From Pseudomonas putida (GTDB lineage Bacteria; Pseudomonadota; Gammaproteobacteria; Pseudomonadales; Pseudomonadaceae), in assembly GCF_009883635.2 (NCBI RefSeq), contig NZ_CP026115.2, forward strand, positions 2,232,001 to 2,296,000: 64,000 nucleotides of DNA, given 5' to 3'. The notes beneath the pieces are model-generated. The model made no database searches. It was not told the origin of the DNA and saw nothing but the letters and a program-made list of their open reading frames with translations. Position 1 is the first letter of the stretch. Every line of letters begins with the position of its first letter. This document shows, piece by piece, positions 32,301 to 41,299 of the stretch. The translations under genes and the position numbers were made by a program.

Positions 32301-33806
32301 CGGCGAACGCACGCGCTGCGACAGCACCGCCATCGGCGTGTCGTCACCCATCGAGCCGACCGCTTCCTGGCCCTGCTCGCCGAGTGGGCGCAGCACCTGG
32401 TCACGCTCCTCGAAGGTGACCTGGAACATCTTCATGTACTGCTTGAGCTGGTCAGCGTCGTAGCTGGCCACGCCCTGATCGTCGGTCAGTGTCGCCTGGA
32501 TGCGCAGGGCATGCTGACGCAGCCAGCGCTTGTACGGGTGGCGCGACTTCAGACGGTTGTCGATGGCGTCGGTGTCGAGGATCTGGCCGGTCTCGGTGTC
32601 CACGGCAAGGATCTGGCCCGGGCCGACACGGCCCTTGGCCAGGACTTCCTCAGGCTGGTAGCCCCACACGCCGATTTCCGAGGCGATGGTGATGTAGCCG
32701 TTGGTGGTCGTCACCCAGCGCGCCGGGCGCAAGCCGTTACGGTCGAGCAGGCACACCGCGTGGCGGCCTTCGGTCATGACGATACCGGCCGGGCCATCCC
32801 ACGGCTCCATGTGCATGGAGTTGTATTCGTAGAAGGCGCGCAGGTCGGCGTCCATGGTCTCGACGTTCTGCCAGGCTGGCGGCACCAGCATGCGTACGCC
32901 GCGGAACAGGTCGATGCCGCCGGTGACCATCAGCTCCAGCATGTTGTCCATGCTCGAGGAGTCGGAACCAACGCGGTTGACCAGCGGGCCGAGTTCTTCG
33001 AGGTCGGGGATCAAGTCGTTGGCGAACTTGGTGCGACGGGCCATGGCCCAATTGCGGTTGCCGGTGATGGTGTTGATCTCGCCGTTATGGGCGAGGAAGC
33101 GGAACGGCTGCGCCAGTGGCCATTTCGGCAGGGTGTTGGTGGAGAAGCGCTGGTGGAACACGCAGATCGCGGTCTGCAGGCGCTCGTCACCCAGGTCTGG
33201 ATAGAACGCCGCGAGATCGCGCGGCATCATCAGGCCTTTGTAGATGATGGTCTTGGGCGAGAAGCTGCAGATGTAGTGGTCGGCGTCGTGGGCGTTGGCC
33301 ACGGACGAACGGCGACGGGCACTGAACAGCTTGATGGCGAATTCCTGATCGCTCAGGCCTTCACCGCCGATGAACACCTGTTCGATCTGCGGCAGGCGCT
33401 CCAGGGCCAGGCGGCCGAGCACGCTGGTGTCGATCGGGACCTTGCGCCAGCCGACCAGCTTAAGGCCGGCAGCGACGATTTCGCGGTCCATGTTGGCGCG
33501 GGCAGCTTCGGCTTTGACCGGGTCCTGGTTGAAGAACACCATGCCGACGGCGTACTGCTTGGGCAGTTCGACGGCGAAGTGTTCCTGGGCCACGGCACGC
33601 AGGAATTGATCGGGCTTCTGCATGAGCAGACCGCAACCGTCACCGGTCTTGCCGTCGGCGTTGATACCGCCGCGGTGGGTCATGCAGGTCAGTGCCTGCA
33701 TGGCGGTTTGCAGAAGGTGGTGGCTTGGCTCGCCCGTCATATGGGCGATCAGGCCAAAACCACAGTTGTCCTTGAATTCTTCGGGATGGTACAGACCTGT
33801 TTTCAT
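29361..33806 (-). CDS. gltB: Glutamate synthase large (alpha) subunit GltB
   Basis: The 1481-residue subunit has an N-terminal Ntn amidotransferase domain with the nucleophile expected to be Cys15 in [15 protein letters not shown] after removal of a 14-residue propeptide. A central domain, an FMN-binding synthase domain (about 790-1190, with the 3Fe-4S Cys region [14 protein letters not shown]) and a C-terminal beta-helix domain of GXXGG repeats follow. It releases ammonia from glutamine and adds it to 2-oxoglutarate. ATG at 33806 is used because it gives the usual short leader; the frame stays open upstream without homology. It is cotranscribed with gltD. Confidence 0.97.
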   Translation of the reverse strand: MKTGLYHPEEFKDNCGFGLIAHMTGEPSHHLLQTAMQALTCMTHRGGINADGKTGDGCGLLMQKPDQFLRAVAQEHFAVELPKQYAVGMVFFNQDPVKAEAARANMDREIVAAGLKLVGWRKVPIDTSVLGRLALERLPQIEQVFIGGEGLSDQEFAIKLFSARRRSSVANAHDADHYICSFSPKTIIYKGLMMPRDLAAFYPDLGDERLQTAICVFHQRFSTNTLPKWPLAQPFRFLAHNGEINTITGNRNWAMARRTKFANDLIPDLEELGPLVNRVGSDSSSMDNMLELMVTGGIDLFRGVRMLVPPAWQNVETMDADLRAFYEYNSMHMEPWDGPAGIVMTEGRHAVCLLDRNGLRPARWVTTTNGYITIASEIGVWGYQPEEVLAKGRVGPGQILAVDTETGQILDTDAIDNRLKSRHPYKRWLRQHALRIQATLTDDQGVASYDADQLKQYMKMFQVTFEERDQVLRPLGEQGQEAVGSMGDDTPMAVLSQRVRSPYDFFRQQFAQVTNPPIDPLREAIVMSLEICLGAERNIFQESPEHASRVILSSPVISPAKWRSLMNLEREGFDRQLIDLNYDEGVGLEAAIRNIADQAEEAVRSGKTQLVLSDRYIAPGKLPVHASMAVGAVHHRLTEQGLRCDSNILVETATARDPHHFAVLLGFGASAVYPYLAYEVLADLIRTGEVLGDLDEVFKYYRKGISKGLLKILSKMGISTIASYRGAQLFEAVGLAEEVVGLSFKGVSSRIKGARFVDLEGDQKLLAAEAWSARKPIQQGGLLKFVHGGEYHAYNPDVVNTLQAAVQQGDYAKFKEYTTLVDQRPVSMIRDLLKVKVADEALPLDQIEPLEAILKRFDSAGISLGALSPEAHEALAEAMNRLGARSNSGEGGEDPSRYGTIRSSKIKQVATGRFGVTPEYLVNAEVLQIKVAQGAKPGEGGQLPGGKVNGLIAKLRYAVPGVTLISPPPHHDIYSIEDLAQLIYDLKQVNPQALVSVKLVAEAGVGTIAAGVAKAYADLITISGYDGGTGASPLTSIKYAGAPWELGLAETHQTLRGNDLRGKVRVQTDGGLKTGLDVIKAAILGAESFGFGTAPMIALGCKYLRICHLNNCATGVATQNEKLRKDHYIGTVDMVINFFTFVAEETREWLAKLGVRSLGELIGRTDLLDVLPGDTERQQYLDLTPLLGSSHIPADKPQFCEVDKNPPFDKGELAEKMVEMALPAIRDQAGGEFSLDICNCDRSIGARISGEIAKLYGNQGMADKPVTFRFKGTAGQSFGVWNAGGLNLHLEGDANDYVGKGMTGGKVTIVPPAGSPFATQHSAIVGNTCLYGATGGKLFAAGTAGERFAVRNSGAHAVVEGTGDHCCEYMTGGFVCVLGKTGYNFGSGMTGGFAYVLDMDNSFVDKLNHELVEIQRISGEAMEAYRSHLARVLGEYVEETGSEWGRELFENLDDYVRRFWLVKPKAANLKQLLSSTRANPQ

Positions 33807-34180
33807 AGACACTTTCTCACCAGGTTCACCTCTCAACCGGAGGTAAATCTCTTTTATGTACAACCACTTACCATCCACGCCGATCAAACGCCAGCTTTTT
33901 TGCGGTGGCCATGGAAAACCATTGTTGCACAGCGACAGTCATACCCACAAATTTTCATGTCTCACCATTGAAAATTTATGTCGTAATTTTGAATGTTTTT
34001 GCGCCATCAGCCGTGATAGCGGCCTGGCTCGAGTCTGAAGCGTTTCAGCCATGACTGCAACAGAGGCTTGTGGCCGGCAGCCTGGGACAGAAAAGCCTGC
34101 CGCGCTCAGGCGCAGCAGGCTATTCGAATGTCGTTAATCGCTCAGCAACTGGGCGGCGGGGTGATGCCGCCCGGCAGGTA
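33807..34180. promoter_or_regulatory. Intergenic region upstream of gltB
   Basis: This 374-bp gap separates gltB from the damX stop, both on the minus strand. The gltB-proximal half is AT-rich and holds a 9-bp inverted repeat (33949-33977). Near the damX end the minus strand can form GGGCGGC-ATCACCCC-GCCGCCC without a T run. No small gene is supported. Confidence 0.6.
33949..33977. promoter_or_regulatory. Inverted repeat AAATTTTCA-N11-TGAAAATTT
   Basis: Two perfect 9-bp arms with an 11-nt spacer lie about 145 bp before the gltB start in an otherwise GC-rich context, and a further AATTTTGA half-copy follows at about 33985. This is a candidate operator for a regulator of glutamate synthase, which is not identified. 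Confidence 0.4.
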
Positions 34181-35800
34181 TCAGCGGGCCGAAGCCAGCT
34201 CTTGTTGGACGCTGGCGACGGTACGTGGCCAAGGTTTACCAGCCTGGACCTTCGCTGGCAAGTTCTTGATTGCCGCAACCGCTGCGTCGCGGTTGGCGAA
34301 GTTGCCGTAGGTGACCACGTACAGGGGTTTGCCCTGCAGGTTTTTCTTGAAGTAGCGATAGTCGCCACCCTGCGCCTTGACGAAGGCCTGGGCCGACGCC
34401 TCGGAGCTGGTGCCGAGGATCTGCACCACATAGTTGCCTGGCTTCTGGCCCGAGTACCAGCTACCGCTACCACTGGCGCTCGCGACCGGTTTTTCTACCG
34501 GTTTGGAGGCAGGCTTGGCGACAGCAACCTGAGTCGGTGCTGGTACCGGCTTGGCAGGCGCAACCGGCTTGACCGGCTGGGTAGCGACAGGCTTGGGCGA
34601 TGGCGCAACCGGCTGCGCCGGCGCGGTAGCCTGGGCCATGCTCGGCGCGGGACCAGCAGGCACGCCCTGCGGCGGTGCGATCGTGGTCACGGTAGGCGGA
34701 TTGCCAGGCTGCAAGGCGGTGTTGCCGGCCGGGCTACCTTCTTCGCCATCACCCATGCCGGCAGCTTGCGCCAGCGGCTCGCGCATGACTGGCTGGGACT
34801 GACCCACCAGCGGCAGTGGCATCGGCTGCGACTGGCCGGAGAATTCGATGGCCGGGTTGCCGTTGTTCGACTGGGCGCCACCTGGCTCGCCCTGGCCCAA
34901 CGGCAACTGGGCCTGGGCCACAGGTGCCTCGGCAGGGGCCTTGTCGCCTTTCTTGGGCATCAGAACCGCAGCACCTACGGCGACCACGACGACAGCGGAC
35001 AGCGCGAGTACGTGTTTCTTAGGCATTTTGAACCCCATGGATGGTCGCTTGACCGTGGTACGGCTGGCGATCATGGCTTCGATCAAAGTATCGCGGGCGA
35101 CCTGGTTGATGTTGCCAGGCCATCCGTCGGAGTTTTCATGAATATCGACTAGCTGTTCACGGGTGAACACCTCGATGCCCCGGCCAGCACCTTCCAGGCG
35201 CTGCTCCAGGTACTCGCGGGTTTCTTCCTCACTGTAGGGGGCAAGTTCAATGACGTGGAAGCGCTCTTCCTCGACCTGGATCTCGTCCAACCCGGCAATC
35301 AGCGAAGGCTCGCCGAACAGGAACACGTGCGGGCGCCCTTCCGGCAGCCCTGCAGCCAGCTCCAGCAACGCTTGGAGTGCCGACTCGTCGAGTTGTTCCG
35401 CATCGTCCACCAGCAAGTAGACTTCTTGCCCGGTCAGTGCCAGCTGTACCACCTTGTTCAGGATCGCCTGCACTTCAGGCTGGGCCACTTCCAGCGTTTG
35501 CGCCACCTGGCCGAGCACACTGGCGGCGTCACTGGCGCCGCGGGCAGACACCACCACGCTCAGCACCGACTGCTTGTTGGTGCTGGCCACCAGGGCCTGG
35601 CGCAGCAGGGTCTTGCCGCTGCCCACGGGGCCAGTGACCACCAGCATCAGCTGGCTGTAGCGGGCCAGGTGATGCAACTGGCCCAGCACTGGCTTGCGCT
35701 GGGCGGGGAAGAACTTGAAGCCGGGCACACGCGGTGCGAACGGATCGTGGCTCAACTGGTAATGTTCGAGGAACGCCTCATCGGCATGCAAACTGGTCAT
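34181..35800 (-). CDS. damX: DamX-like AAA/SPOR-domain protein
   Basis: The 539-residue protein has an N-terminal AAA ATPase domain (about 25-255) with Walker A VTGPVGSGKTLL and Walker B VYLLVDDAEQLDE, one membrane helix (about 264-281, LALSAVVVVAVGAAVLM), a long Pro/Ala/Gln-rich periplasmic linker and a C-terminal SPOR domain (about 455-535) for binding septal peptidoglycan stripped of stem peptides. This architecture is that of DamX, a division-site protein. It follows aroB by 15 bp, matching the aroK-aroB-damX order of gamma-proteobacteria. Confidence 0.88.
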   Translation of the reverse strand: MTSLHADEAFLEHYQLSHDPFAPRVPGFKFFPAQRKPVLGQLHHLARYSQLMLVVTGPVGSGKTLLRQALVASTNKQSVLSVVVSARGASDAASVLGQVAQTLEVAQPEVQAILNKVVQLALTGQEVYLLVDDAEQLDESALQALLELAAGLPEGRPHVFLFGEPSLIAGLDEIQVEEERFHVIELAPYSEEETREYLEQRLEGAGRGIEVFTREQLVDIHENSDGWPGNINQVARDTLIEAMIASRTTVKRPSMGFKMPKKHVLALSAVVVVAVGAAVLMPKKGDKAPAEAPVAQAQLPLGQGEPGGAQSNNGNPAIEFSGQSQPMPLPLVGQSQPVMREPLAQAAGMGDGEEGSPAGNTALQPGNPPTVTTIAPPQGVPAGPAPSMAQATAPAQPVAPSPKPVATQPVKPVAPAKPVPAPTQVAVAKPASKPVEKPVASASGSGSWYSGQKPGNYVVQILGTSSEASAQAFVKAQGGDYRYFKKNLQGKPLYVVTYGNFANRDAAVAAIKNLPAKVQAGKPWPRTVASVQQELASAR

Positions 35801-35815
35801 TACGCTGTCACAACC

Positions 35816-36913
35816 TCAAAGCTGGGCCACGATCGCGCGGTAATCCGCCGACAGCGTGGCCTGAAGAATCTCTTTCGGATAGTCGTCGGTGATCACGGCT
35901 TCGCCCAACTGGCGCAGCAGCACCAGCCGCAGGCGGCCATCGAGCACCTTCTTGTCGACCGCCATATGCTCCATGAAATGCGCCGGGGTCATTTCCTGTG
36001 GTGGCACCACCGGCAAACCTGCGTCCTGCAGCAGGCGGATACCGCGATCACGCTCGGCCTGGTCGATCCAGCCCAGGCGCATGGACATTTCCAGGGCCAT
36101 CACCGTGCCTGCGGCCACGGCTTCACCGTGCAGCCACACGCCGTAGCCCATGTGTGTTTCGATGGCGTGGCCGAAGGTATGGCCCAGGTTCAGCGTGGCA
36201 CGCACGCCGGACTCACGTTCGTCGGCGCCAACCACGGCAGCCTTGGCCGCGCATGAGCGGCTGATCGCTTCGGTCAGGGCGGCGGGCTCAAGGGCGCGCA
36301 GGGCTTGCATATTGTCTTCGAGCCAGCTCAGGAAAGGCTTGTCGCAGATCAGGCCGTACTTGATCACTTCGGCCAGGCCGGCCGACAGCTCGCGCGCAGG
36401 CAAGGTCTTGAGGCTGGTGGTGTCGATCAGCACCGCGTTGGGCTGATAGAAGGCACCGACCATGTTCTTGCCCAATGGGTGGTTGATGCCGGTCTTGCCG
36501 CCCACCGAGGAATCGACCTGGGACAGCAAGGTGGTCGGCACCTGGATGAAATCGACACCACGCTGGTAGCAGGCTGCCGCGAAGCCGGCCATGTCGCCTA
36601 TCACGCCGCCGCCGAGGGCGACCACGGTGGTACGACGGTCATGCCGGGCCGTCAGCAGACCATCGAAGATCAGTTGCAGGGTTTCCCAGTTTTTGTGGGC
36701 TTCGCCGTCCGGGAGGATCACCGGCAGCACCGAGTAGGCGCCGAGGGTCTTGCTCAGGCGTTCGAGATACAGAGGCGCGACGGTCTCGTTGGAAACGATG
36801 GCAACCTGCCGCCCGCAGATATGCGGTGCCAGCAGTTCGGCCTGGTCCAGCAGGCCTTCGCCAATGTAGATCGGGTAGCTACGCTCGCCGAGGTCGACCT
36901 TAAGTGTCTGCAT
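35816..36913 (-). CDS. aroB: 3-dehydroquinate synthase AroB
   Basis: The 365-residue NAD- and metal-dependent enzyme converts DAHP to 3-dehydroquinate, the second shikimate step. Visible motifs are [20 protein letters not shown] (about 99-118), [20 protein letters not shown] (about 127-146) and the metal His residues in [12 protein letters not shown]. The ATG at 36913 gives [18 protein letters not shown], the family N-terminus; a longer frame upstream overlaps aroK in another frame and is not AroB-like. It lies 94 bp after aroK. Confidence 0.97.
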   Translation of the reverse strand: MQTLKVDLGERSYPIYIGEGLLDQAELLAPHICGRQVAIVSNETVAPLYLERLSKTLGAYSVLPVILPDGEAHKNWETLQLIFDGLLTARHDRRTTVVALGGGVIGDMAGFAAACYQRGVDFIQVPTTLLSQVDSSVGGKTGINHPLGKNMVGAFYQPNAVLIDTTSLKTLPARELSAGLAEVIKYGLICDKPFLSWLEDNMQALRALEPAALTEAISRSCAAKAAVVGADERESGVRATLNLGHTFGHAIETHMGYGVWLHGEAVAAGTVMALEMSMRLGWIDQAERDRGIRLLQDAGLPVVPPQEMTPAHFMEHMAVDKKVLDGRLRLVLLRQLGEAVITDDYPKEILQATLSADYRAIVAQL

Positions 36914-37007
36914 GTATCCCCACAATGTACTTGGGCGCGGCGCCGGCTGTGCGACCCGCGCGGTAACGTTGAACCTCGCCTCGGCGCTGGCCGAGAATAG
37001 TCCCGGC

Positions 37008-37526
37008 TTAGCGGGGCGGCAACTGCTGCAGGCGCTCGAGAATATCGAGCACCACCATGCGCGGCGGCCGTTCGTCGGTTTCCACCACCAGGTCGGCGAT
37101 TTCGCGATAGAGCGGGTCGCGCGCTTCCAGCAAGGCACGCAGGGTCGCCTCCGGGTTGGCCGTGCGCAGCAACGGGCGGTTGCGATCGCGCGCCGTACGC
37201 CCGACCTGTTGCTCCACCGAGGCGTGCAGGTAGATCACCCGGCCGCCCTCGTGCAGCGCCTGGCGGTTTTCCGCGCGCATGACTGCGCCGCCACCGGTTG
37301 CCACGACTACGCCATCGAGCGCGCAGAGCTCGGCGATCATCGCCTGCTCACGGTCACGGAAGCCCGGTTCGCCTTCCTTATCGAAGATCCACGGGATGTT
37401 GGCGCCGGTTCGCAGTTCGATTTCCTTGTCGGAATCTTTGAACAGCAGGCGCAGCTCTTTGGCCAACAGGCGCCCGATGGTGCTTTTGCCAGCACCCATG
37501 GGCCCTACAAGTATCAAATTTCGCAC
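37008..37526 (-). CDS. aroK: Shikimate kinase AroK
   Basis: The 172-residue P-loop kinase phosphorylates the 3-hydroxyl of shikimate. It has Walker [10 protein letters not shown] (8-16), the shikimate-binding Asp and Arg in FKDSDKEIE and EPGFRDRE, and the glycine motif VATGGGAV. The start is GTG at 37526, 4 nt after the pilQ stop, so translation is probably coupled to pilQ. This pilQ-aroK-aroB order is conserved in pseudomonads. Confidence 0.96.
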   Translation of the reverse strand: MRNLILVGPMGAGKSTIGRLLAKELRLLFKDSDKEIELRTGANIPWIFDKEGEPGFRDREQAMIAELCALDGVVVATGGGAVMRAENRQALHEGGRVIYLHASVEQQVGRTARDRNRPLLRTANPEATLRALLEARDPLYREIADLVVETDERPPRMVVLDILERLQQLPPR

Positions 37527-37530
37527 AGAA

Positions 37531-38802
37531 TCAACGACTCACAGCAATCGCCTGGTCACTCATGATACGCGGAGTCAGGAAGACCAGCAGCTCGGATTTT
37601 TTCTCTTGTAATGCATCGCGTCGAAATAGCCGCCCAACATACGGCAGATCGCCGAAAAATGGCACCTTGTCGACCACATTGTTTTGCGTGGTCGAGTAGA
37701 CGCCACCGATGACGATGGTTTCACCGTCCGCCACACGGACCTTGGCATTGACCTCGTTCTTGCGAATCGGCGGCACGTCGTTCAAGGCATTCACGAAGTC
37801 AGGCTCGTCCTTGGTCACCTTGACCGTCATGATCACCTTCCCGTCCGGGGTGATCTGTGGCGTGACCTCCAGCGACAGCGAGGCCTCGCGAAAGGCCACC
37901 GAGGTGGCGCCACTCTTGCTGGTTTCCTGATAAGGCACCTCGGTACCCTTGAGAATCCTGGCAGTTTCCTTGTCAGCCGTGACCACCTTGGGCTGGGAGA
38001 TGATTTCGCCGTTGCCGCTCTTTTCCATGGCGCTGAGCTCCAGATCCAGCAGCACGCCGCCACGCAGCAGGCCAACACCAATGCCGGCGCCGCCCCGCTC
38101 CATGCCCAGGTCGACAAACAGATCCTTCCCCAACTGTGGCGCTTCCCCATACAGCTGTCGCCCCCAGCGCACGCCCAAGCCTTTCTCATAGTCGACATTG
38201 GCTTCGACGATGCGCGCCTCGATCTCTACCTGCTGTACGGGCACGTCAAGCTGAGCGACCAACTGCCGCAACTCGGCAAGGCGGTCAGCAGGCTGGTGCG
38301 CGACCAAGGTGTTGGTGCGAGCGTCGACGCTCAGGCTGCCACGACCGGTCAGAATGCCATCATCCGCCAAGGTTGCCAGCAGCAGCTGCGCAAGGTCGGA
38401 AGCCTTGGCGTGATGGATCGGCAGCAACTCACGCCGCAAGGGTTGCAACTGCGCATCCAGCTCTTGCCCGATACGGGTGCCGCGGGATTGCTCGGCCAAC
38501 TCGGCAGCTGGCGCCACCAGCAGCACATTCCCTTCCTCGCGCCGAGCCAGCCCCTTGCTACGAAGGACCAGCTCCAGCGCCTGATCCCACGGAACCTCCT
38601 GCAACCGCAGGGTGACATTACCTTGCACCGTGTCACTGGCCACCAGGTTGATCCCAGCGTAGTCAGCCAGCACCTGCAGCACCGAACGCACCTCGACATC
38701 CTGAAAGTTCAGCGAGATGGGCTCACCCCGATAGGGCGCCGCGATGCACCACTGACTGGGTATCAACGCCACCACCACCCACTTCAACAGCCATTTCATC
38801 AC
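37531..38802 (-). CDS. pilQ: Short type IV pilus secretin PilQ (no AMIN domains)
   Basis: The 423-residue outer-membrane secretin has a signal peptide ([20 protein letters not shown], cleaved near Ala22), an STN/N0 domain (about 30-95), one N1-type domain (about 120-190) and the secretin core ending [20 protein letters not shown]. PilQ of P. aeruginosa is about 700 residues with two N-terminal AMIN domains that bind peptidoglycan; these are missing here, so it resembles the short HofQ type. Its start overlaps the upstream pilO-pilP gene by 80 nt. HofQ-like DNA uptake is an alternative role. Confidence 0.88.
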   Translation of the reverse strand: MMKWLLKWVVVALIPSQWCIAAPYRGEPISLNFQDVEVRSVLQVLADYAGINLVASDTVQGNVTLRLQEVPWDQALELVLRSKGLARREEGNVLLVAPAAELAEQSRGTRIGQELDAQLQPLRRELLPIHHAKASDLAQLLLATLADDGILTGRGSLSVDARTNTLVAHQPADRLAELRQLVAQLDVPVQQVEIEARIVEANVDYEKGLGVRWGRQLYGEAPQLGKDLFVDLGMERGGAGIGVGLLRGGVLLDLELSAMEKSGNGEIISQPKVVTADKETARILKGTEVPYQETSKSGATSVAFREASLSLEVTPQITPDGKVIMTVKVTKDEPDFVNALNDVPPIRKNEVNAKVRVADGETIVIGGVYSTTQNNVVDKVPFFGDLPYVGRLFRRDALQEKKSELLVFLTPRIMSDQAIAVSR

Positions 38803-39739
38803 CTTCCCTGGCCTCCGTTGTCACGCTCTTCCTGAGCGTCAGCATTACCGTGCGCTCACGCCACACGCCACCTACGAACAGTCGTTCACGCACATCCAGC
38901 TGCCGTTCGCCGACTTCCACCACAACACCGCCATCCCGCCCGAGCGGATCACCGGGACGCACGCGATACAAGCGACCTGCCGCCAACAGCAACGCTTCGC
39001 GCTGCTGTCCCCGCTGCAGGCTGCCGACCATCTGCAGCTGAGCCAGCGGGACGCTGGCAAGCCCTGCCTGCGCAATGCGCTTCGCCCAGGCGGAAAACGG
39101 ATCGAGAACCACCGGCAGCACCTCGCCTCGAGCGGGTGAATCAGCCAGTGACAACGGCTCGGGCACTGCCCCGTCAGCCTGATAGGCATGCACGCGAATG
39201 CCAAGGCGCAACAGACCAGGCCGGTCATCGGCAGCTGCCAACTGCAACCCCTCGGCGCGCAACAGACGATCCTGGCCAAGCCAGTCGTCCAGCCACATCC
39301 GCAGCCCCGAATAGCGTCCAACTACCTGCACATCCAACGGTGTCTGCCAATAGCCAGGCTGCTTTACTTCATCAAGTACATCGAGCCGTTCGAAGTGCAG
39401 GCCATGCGCATGCCCCGAGGCCGCCAGCTGGTCGAGCAAATCGCTCATGTCGGCCCCGCCGGCAAGACGCCAGCGAGCATCCTGCAAAAGTTGCCGTTCA
39501 TCATCGAGGGCCTTGCGCATTTGCGTCAGCGCCACCACCTCGGCAGCCTTGGTTTCATGCGCCTGAAACAGGCGAACTTGCCTGGCAAGCTCTTCCTCCT
39601 GAAGCTGCAGCCACTGCGGCAAGCGAAACAGACAGCCAAGCCCAAACAGGATGAGGCCCATGGCGAATGGCAACGCGCGGCGAAAAAACCGCGAGCGCTC
39701 GATGAGGGCCAGCCATGCGCCTGGCTTCAGCAGATTCAC
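38723..39739 (-). CDS. PilO-PilP fusion protein
   Basis: This single frame of 338 residues holds two pilus alignment proteins. Residues 1-190 look like PilO: a membrane helix (about 24-40), a coiled coil (about 43-90) and a ferredoxin-like domain with PLDVQVVGRYSGLRMWLDDW. Residues 211-305 look like PilP: VLDPFSAWAK, PLAQLQMVGSLQRGQ and YRVRPGDPLGRDGGVV. PilP is normally a separate lipoprotein; no lipobox or new start is visible at the junction. It overlaps pilN by 4 nt and pilQ by 80 nt. Together with PilM and PilN it would link the inner-membrane motor to PilQ. Confidence 0.8.
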   Translation of the reverse strand: MNLLKPGAWLALIERSRFFRRALPFAMGLILFGLGCLFRLPQWLQLQEEELARQVRLFQAHETKAAEVVALTQMRKALDDERQLLQDARWRLAGGADMSDLLDQLAASGHAHGLHFERLDVLDEVKQPGYWQTPLDVQVVGRYSGLRMWLDDWLGQDRLLRAEGLQLAAADDRPGLLRLGIRVHAYQADGAVPEPLSLADSPARGEVLPVVLDPFSAWAKRIAQAGLASVPLAQLQMVGSLQRGQQREALLLAAGRLYRVRPGDPLGRDGGVVVEVGERQLDVRERLFVGGVWRERTVMLTLRKSVTTEAREGDEMAVEVGGGGVDTQSVVHRGALSG

Positions 39740-40272
39740 GACCAGAACGCCGACAGGCGGGCCAACAACTGAAACTCGTCGCCACCCGGCTGACTCTTCA
39801 GGCTTCTTAGCTCCAGCTCACGCATCACGGCAGAGCGCTCAAGCTCACGCATCAGCTGCGCCACGACTGCGCCGGAGGCGGCCACACCGACCATGCTCAC
39901 CTGTGAGCCTTGCAGTTCGAGCCTGAGCAGTTGAACGCCCTCCGGCAACGCCCGTTCCAGGTCCGCAAACACGGCTGTCAACAACCCCTGCCCAGCACGC
40001 AAGTCAGCCAACGCTGCAGCCTGAGCACGCACCGCGTCATAGGATTGCCTGATACGACCATGCTCGGTCATCTGCACCTCGAGCACATCGATTGCGGCCT
40101 GCCGGCCATTATTGGCCTCAGCTTGCTGTCGAGCTCGCTGCCGAGCCAGTTGGTCGATCAGCAGCACCGCAGACAACGCCACGACGGCTGCCCCCACCAA
40201 CATCAGGCGCAAACGCCGGAGCGCTACCAGGCGCTGCCGCTCTCGCCACGGCATCAGATTCAGGCGTAACAT
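39736..40272 (-). CDS. pilN: Type IV pilus alignment protein PilN
   Basis: The 178-residue protein begins MLRLNLMPWRERQR, close to the INLLPWRE motif by which PilN docks in PilM. One membrane helix follows (about 23-42), then a coiled segment and a ferredoxin-like periplasmic domain. The ATG at 40272 shares one base with the pilM stop (TGATG), so translation is coupled. Confidence 0.9.
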   Translation of the reverse strand: MLRLNLMPWRERQRLVALRRLRLMLVGAAVVALSAVLLIDQLARQRARQQAEANNGRQAAIDVLEVQMTEHGRIRQSYDAVRAQAAALADLRAGQGLLTAVFADLERALPEGVQLLRLELQGSQVSMVGVAASGAVVAQLMRELERSAVMRELELRSLKSQPGGDEFQLLARLSAFWS

Positions 40273-41123
40273 CAGCACACACTCCCCATTGCCAGTGCAA
40301 AAGCCAAGGCCATGCAGCCCTCACTGCAATCCACGCCAGCCACAGGCGGCAATGGCCGGCACGGCAAGCCGAGACGTTCACTCAGTTGACTGTGCAAGCC
40401 TCGCCCGATCGCAGGAGCGCCGACGACAAGCACTTCTTCCGGCCTCGCTCCTTCAGCGAATACATCACCGGGCTGATCAGGCAGCGCACCCGGGAGCAAT
40501 TCCCGCCTCAAAGGCAGCGTATCGCCAAGCCAGCCATGCAGCGTCGAGCTGCCCGGCTCGATACGCAGCAGTGCTGCCGGGCCTTTGCCCTGCTTTGGCA
40601 TCAGGCGGCGCAAGGCAATGCTGTCCACTTCCGCAACCTCCAGCTCCAGCCCTGCCGCTTCGAATGCTGCTTGCAGAGGCTGCAATGCACTCTGACGACT
40701 GGCCGCGACCAGGACATCCAAGCTATCGGGTTGTAGCAACGAGGCGCCCAGCACCTGAAAGTCCAGCACCAGGTCTTCAAGGGGAAAGGGAAACAGCCGG
40801 TCCGCTTCCGTCAGCAGCTGTGCCTCCATTTGACTCGGAGCCTGACTGACTGGCAGCTGGCACAGCTTGCAGATCACTTGCGAGGCAGGCAATGCCACGG
40901 CAGCCCGGCGCTGGCGACTGCCAGATTGCCGATAAGCGCTGCGCAGGGCCACGACGATTCGATCTGGGTCTTGCCAGCCGCCGCCAGGCGCAAACGGCTC
41001 GACCGCCCAGACCAGCTGCTGGTAACGCCCCCTGTGGCGCCGCAGCTGTGCAATACGTACGGAGTCGGAAGCGATTTCCACCCCCAACAGTGAGCTGGCA
41101 TCCTTGCCAAAACGTCCAAGCAT
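40272..41123 (-). CDS. pilM: Type IV pilus actin-like protein PilM (short)
   Basis: The 283-residue cytoplasmic protein begins MLGRFGKDASSLLGVEIASD, with an FtsA/PilM-type ATP-binding start (LLGVEIASDSVRI) and a second nucleotide motif near AALLRIEPGSSTLHG. P. aeruginosa PilM is about 354 residues, so this version is shorter, chiefly in the C-terminal half. ATG at 41123 has AAGGAAG upstream. It opens the pilM-N-OP-Q-aroK-aroB operon and is divergent from ponA. Confidence 0.88.
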   Translation of the reverse strand: MLGRFGKDASSLLGVEIASDSVRIAQLRRHRGRYQQLVWAVEPFAPGGGWQDPDRIVVALRSAYRQSGSRQRRAAVALPASQVICKLCQLPVSQAPSQMEAQLLTEADRLFPFPLEDLVLDFQVLGASLLQPDSLDVLVAASRQSALQPLQAAFEAAGLELEVAEVDSIALRRLMPKQGKGPAALLRIEPGSSTLHGWLGDTLPLRRELLPGALPDQPGDVFAEGARPEEVLVVGAPAIGRGLHSQLSERLGLPCRPLPPVAGVDCSEGCMALAFALAMGSVC

Positions 41124-41228
41124 AGCGACTTCCTTGTTACAACCATGAACCGCCACGTTGCCGGGCCTAACCAGCCAGACGGTGCAGCGGGCCGCCTGGC
41201 CGGTCACCCGGCGAGGCGAAAAATGCTT

Positions 41229-41234
41229 ATAATG
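41229..41234 (+). promoter_or_regulatory. Possible -10 box for ponA
   Basis: TATAAT lies 66 bp before the ponA start in the pilM-ponA divergent gap. The matching -35 region is poor, so this is a candidate only. Confidence 0.35.
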
Positions 41235-41299
41235 CCCAGCGTTTTTTCGTCCGCCGGCCCCGTGCGCAATTCACCCCTCAATCTGGACACCGAAAAGCC

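Noticed and set aside
29328..33971. Open frame of over 1500 codons on the plus strand opposite gltB
   Set aside because: It is exactly antisense to a fully conserved gltB. Composition (Ala, Val, His, Gln, Asp rich) is that of an antisense frame produced by GC-rich codon use; no domain or ribosome binding site.
37531..38802. PilQ as a second GspD
   Set aside because: It is preceded by pilM, pilN and pilO-pilP and followed by aroK and aroB, the conserved pilus position, and it has only one N1-type repeat.
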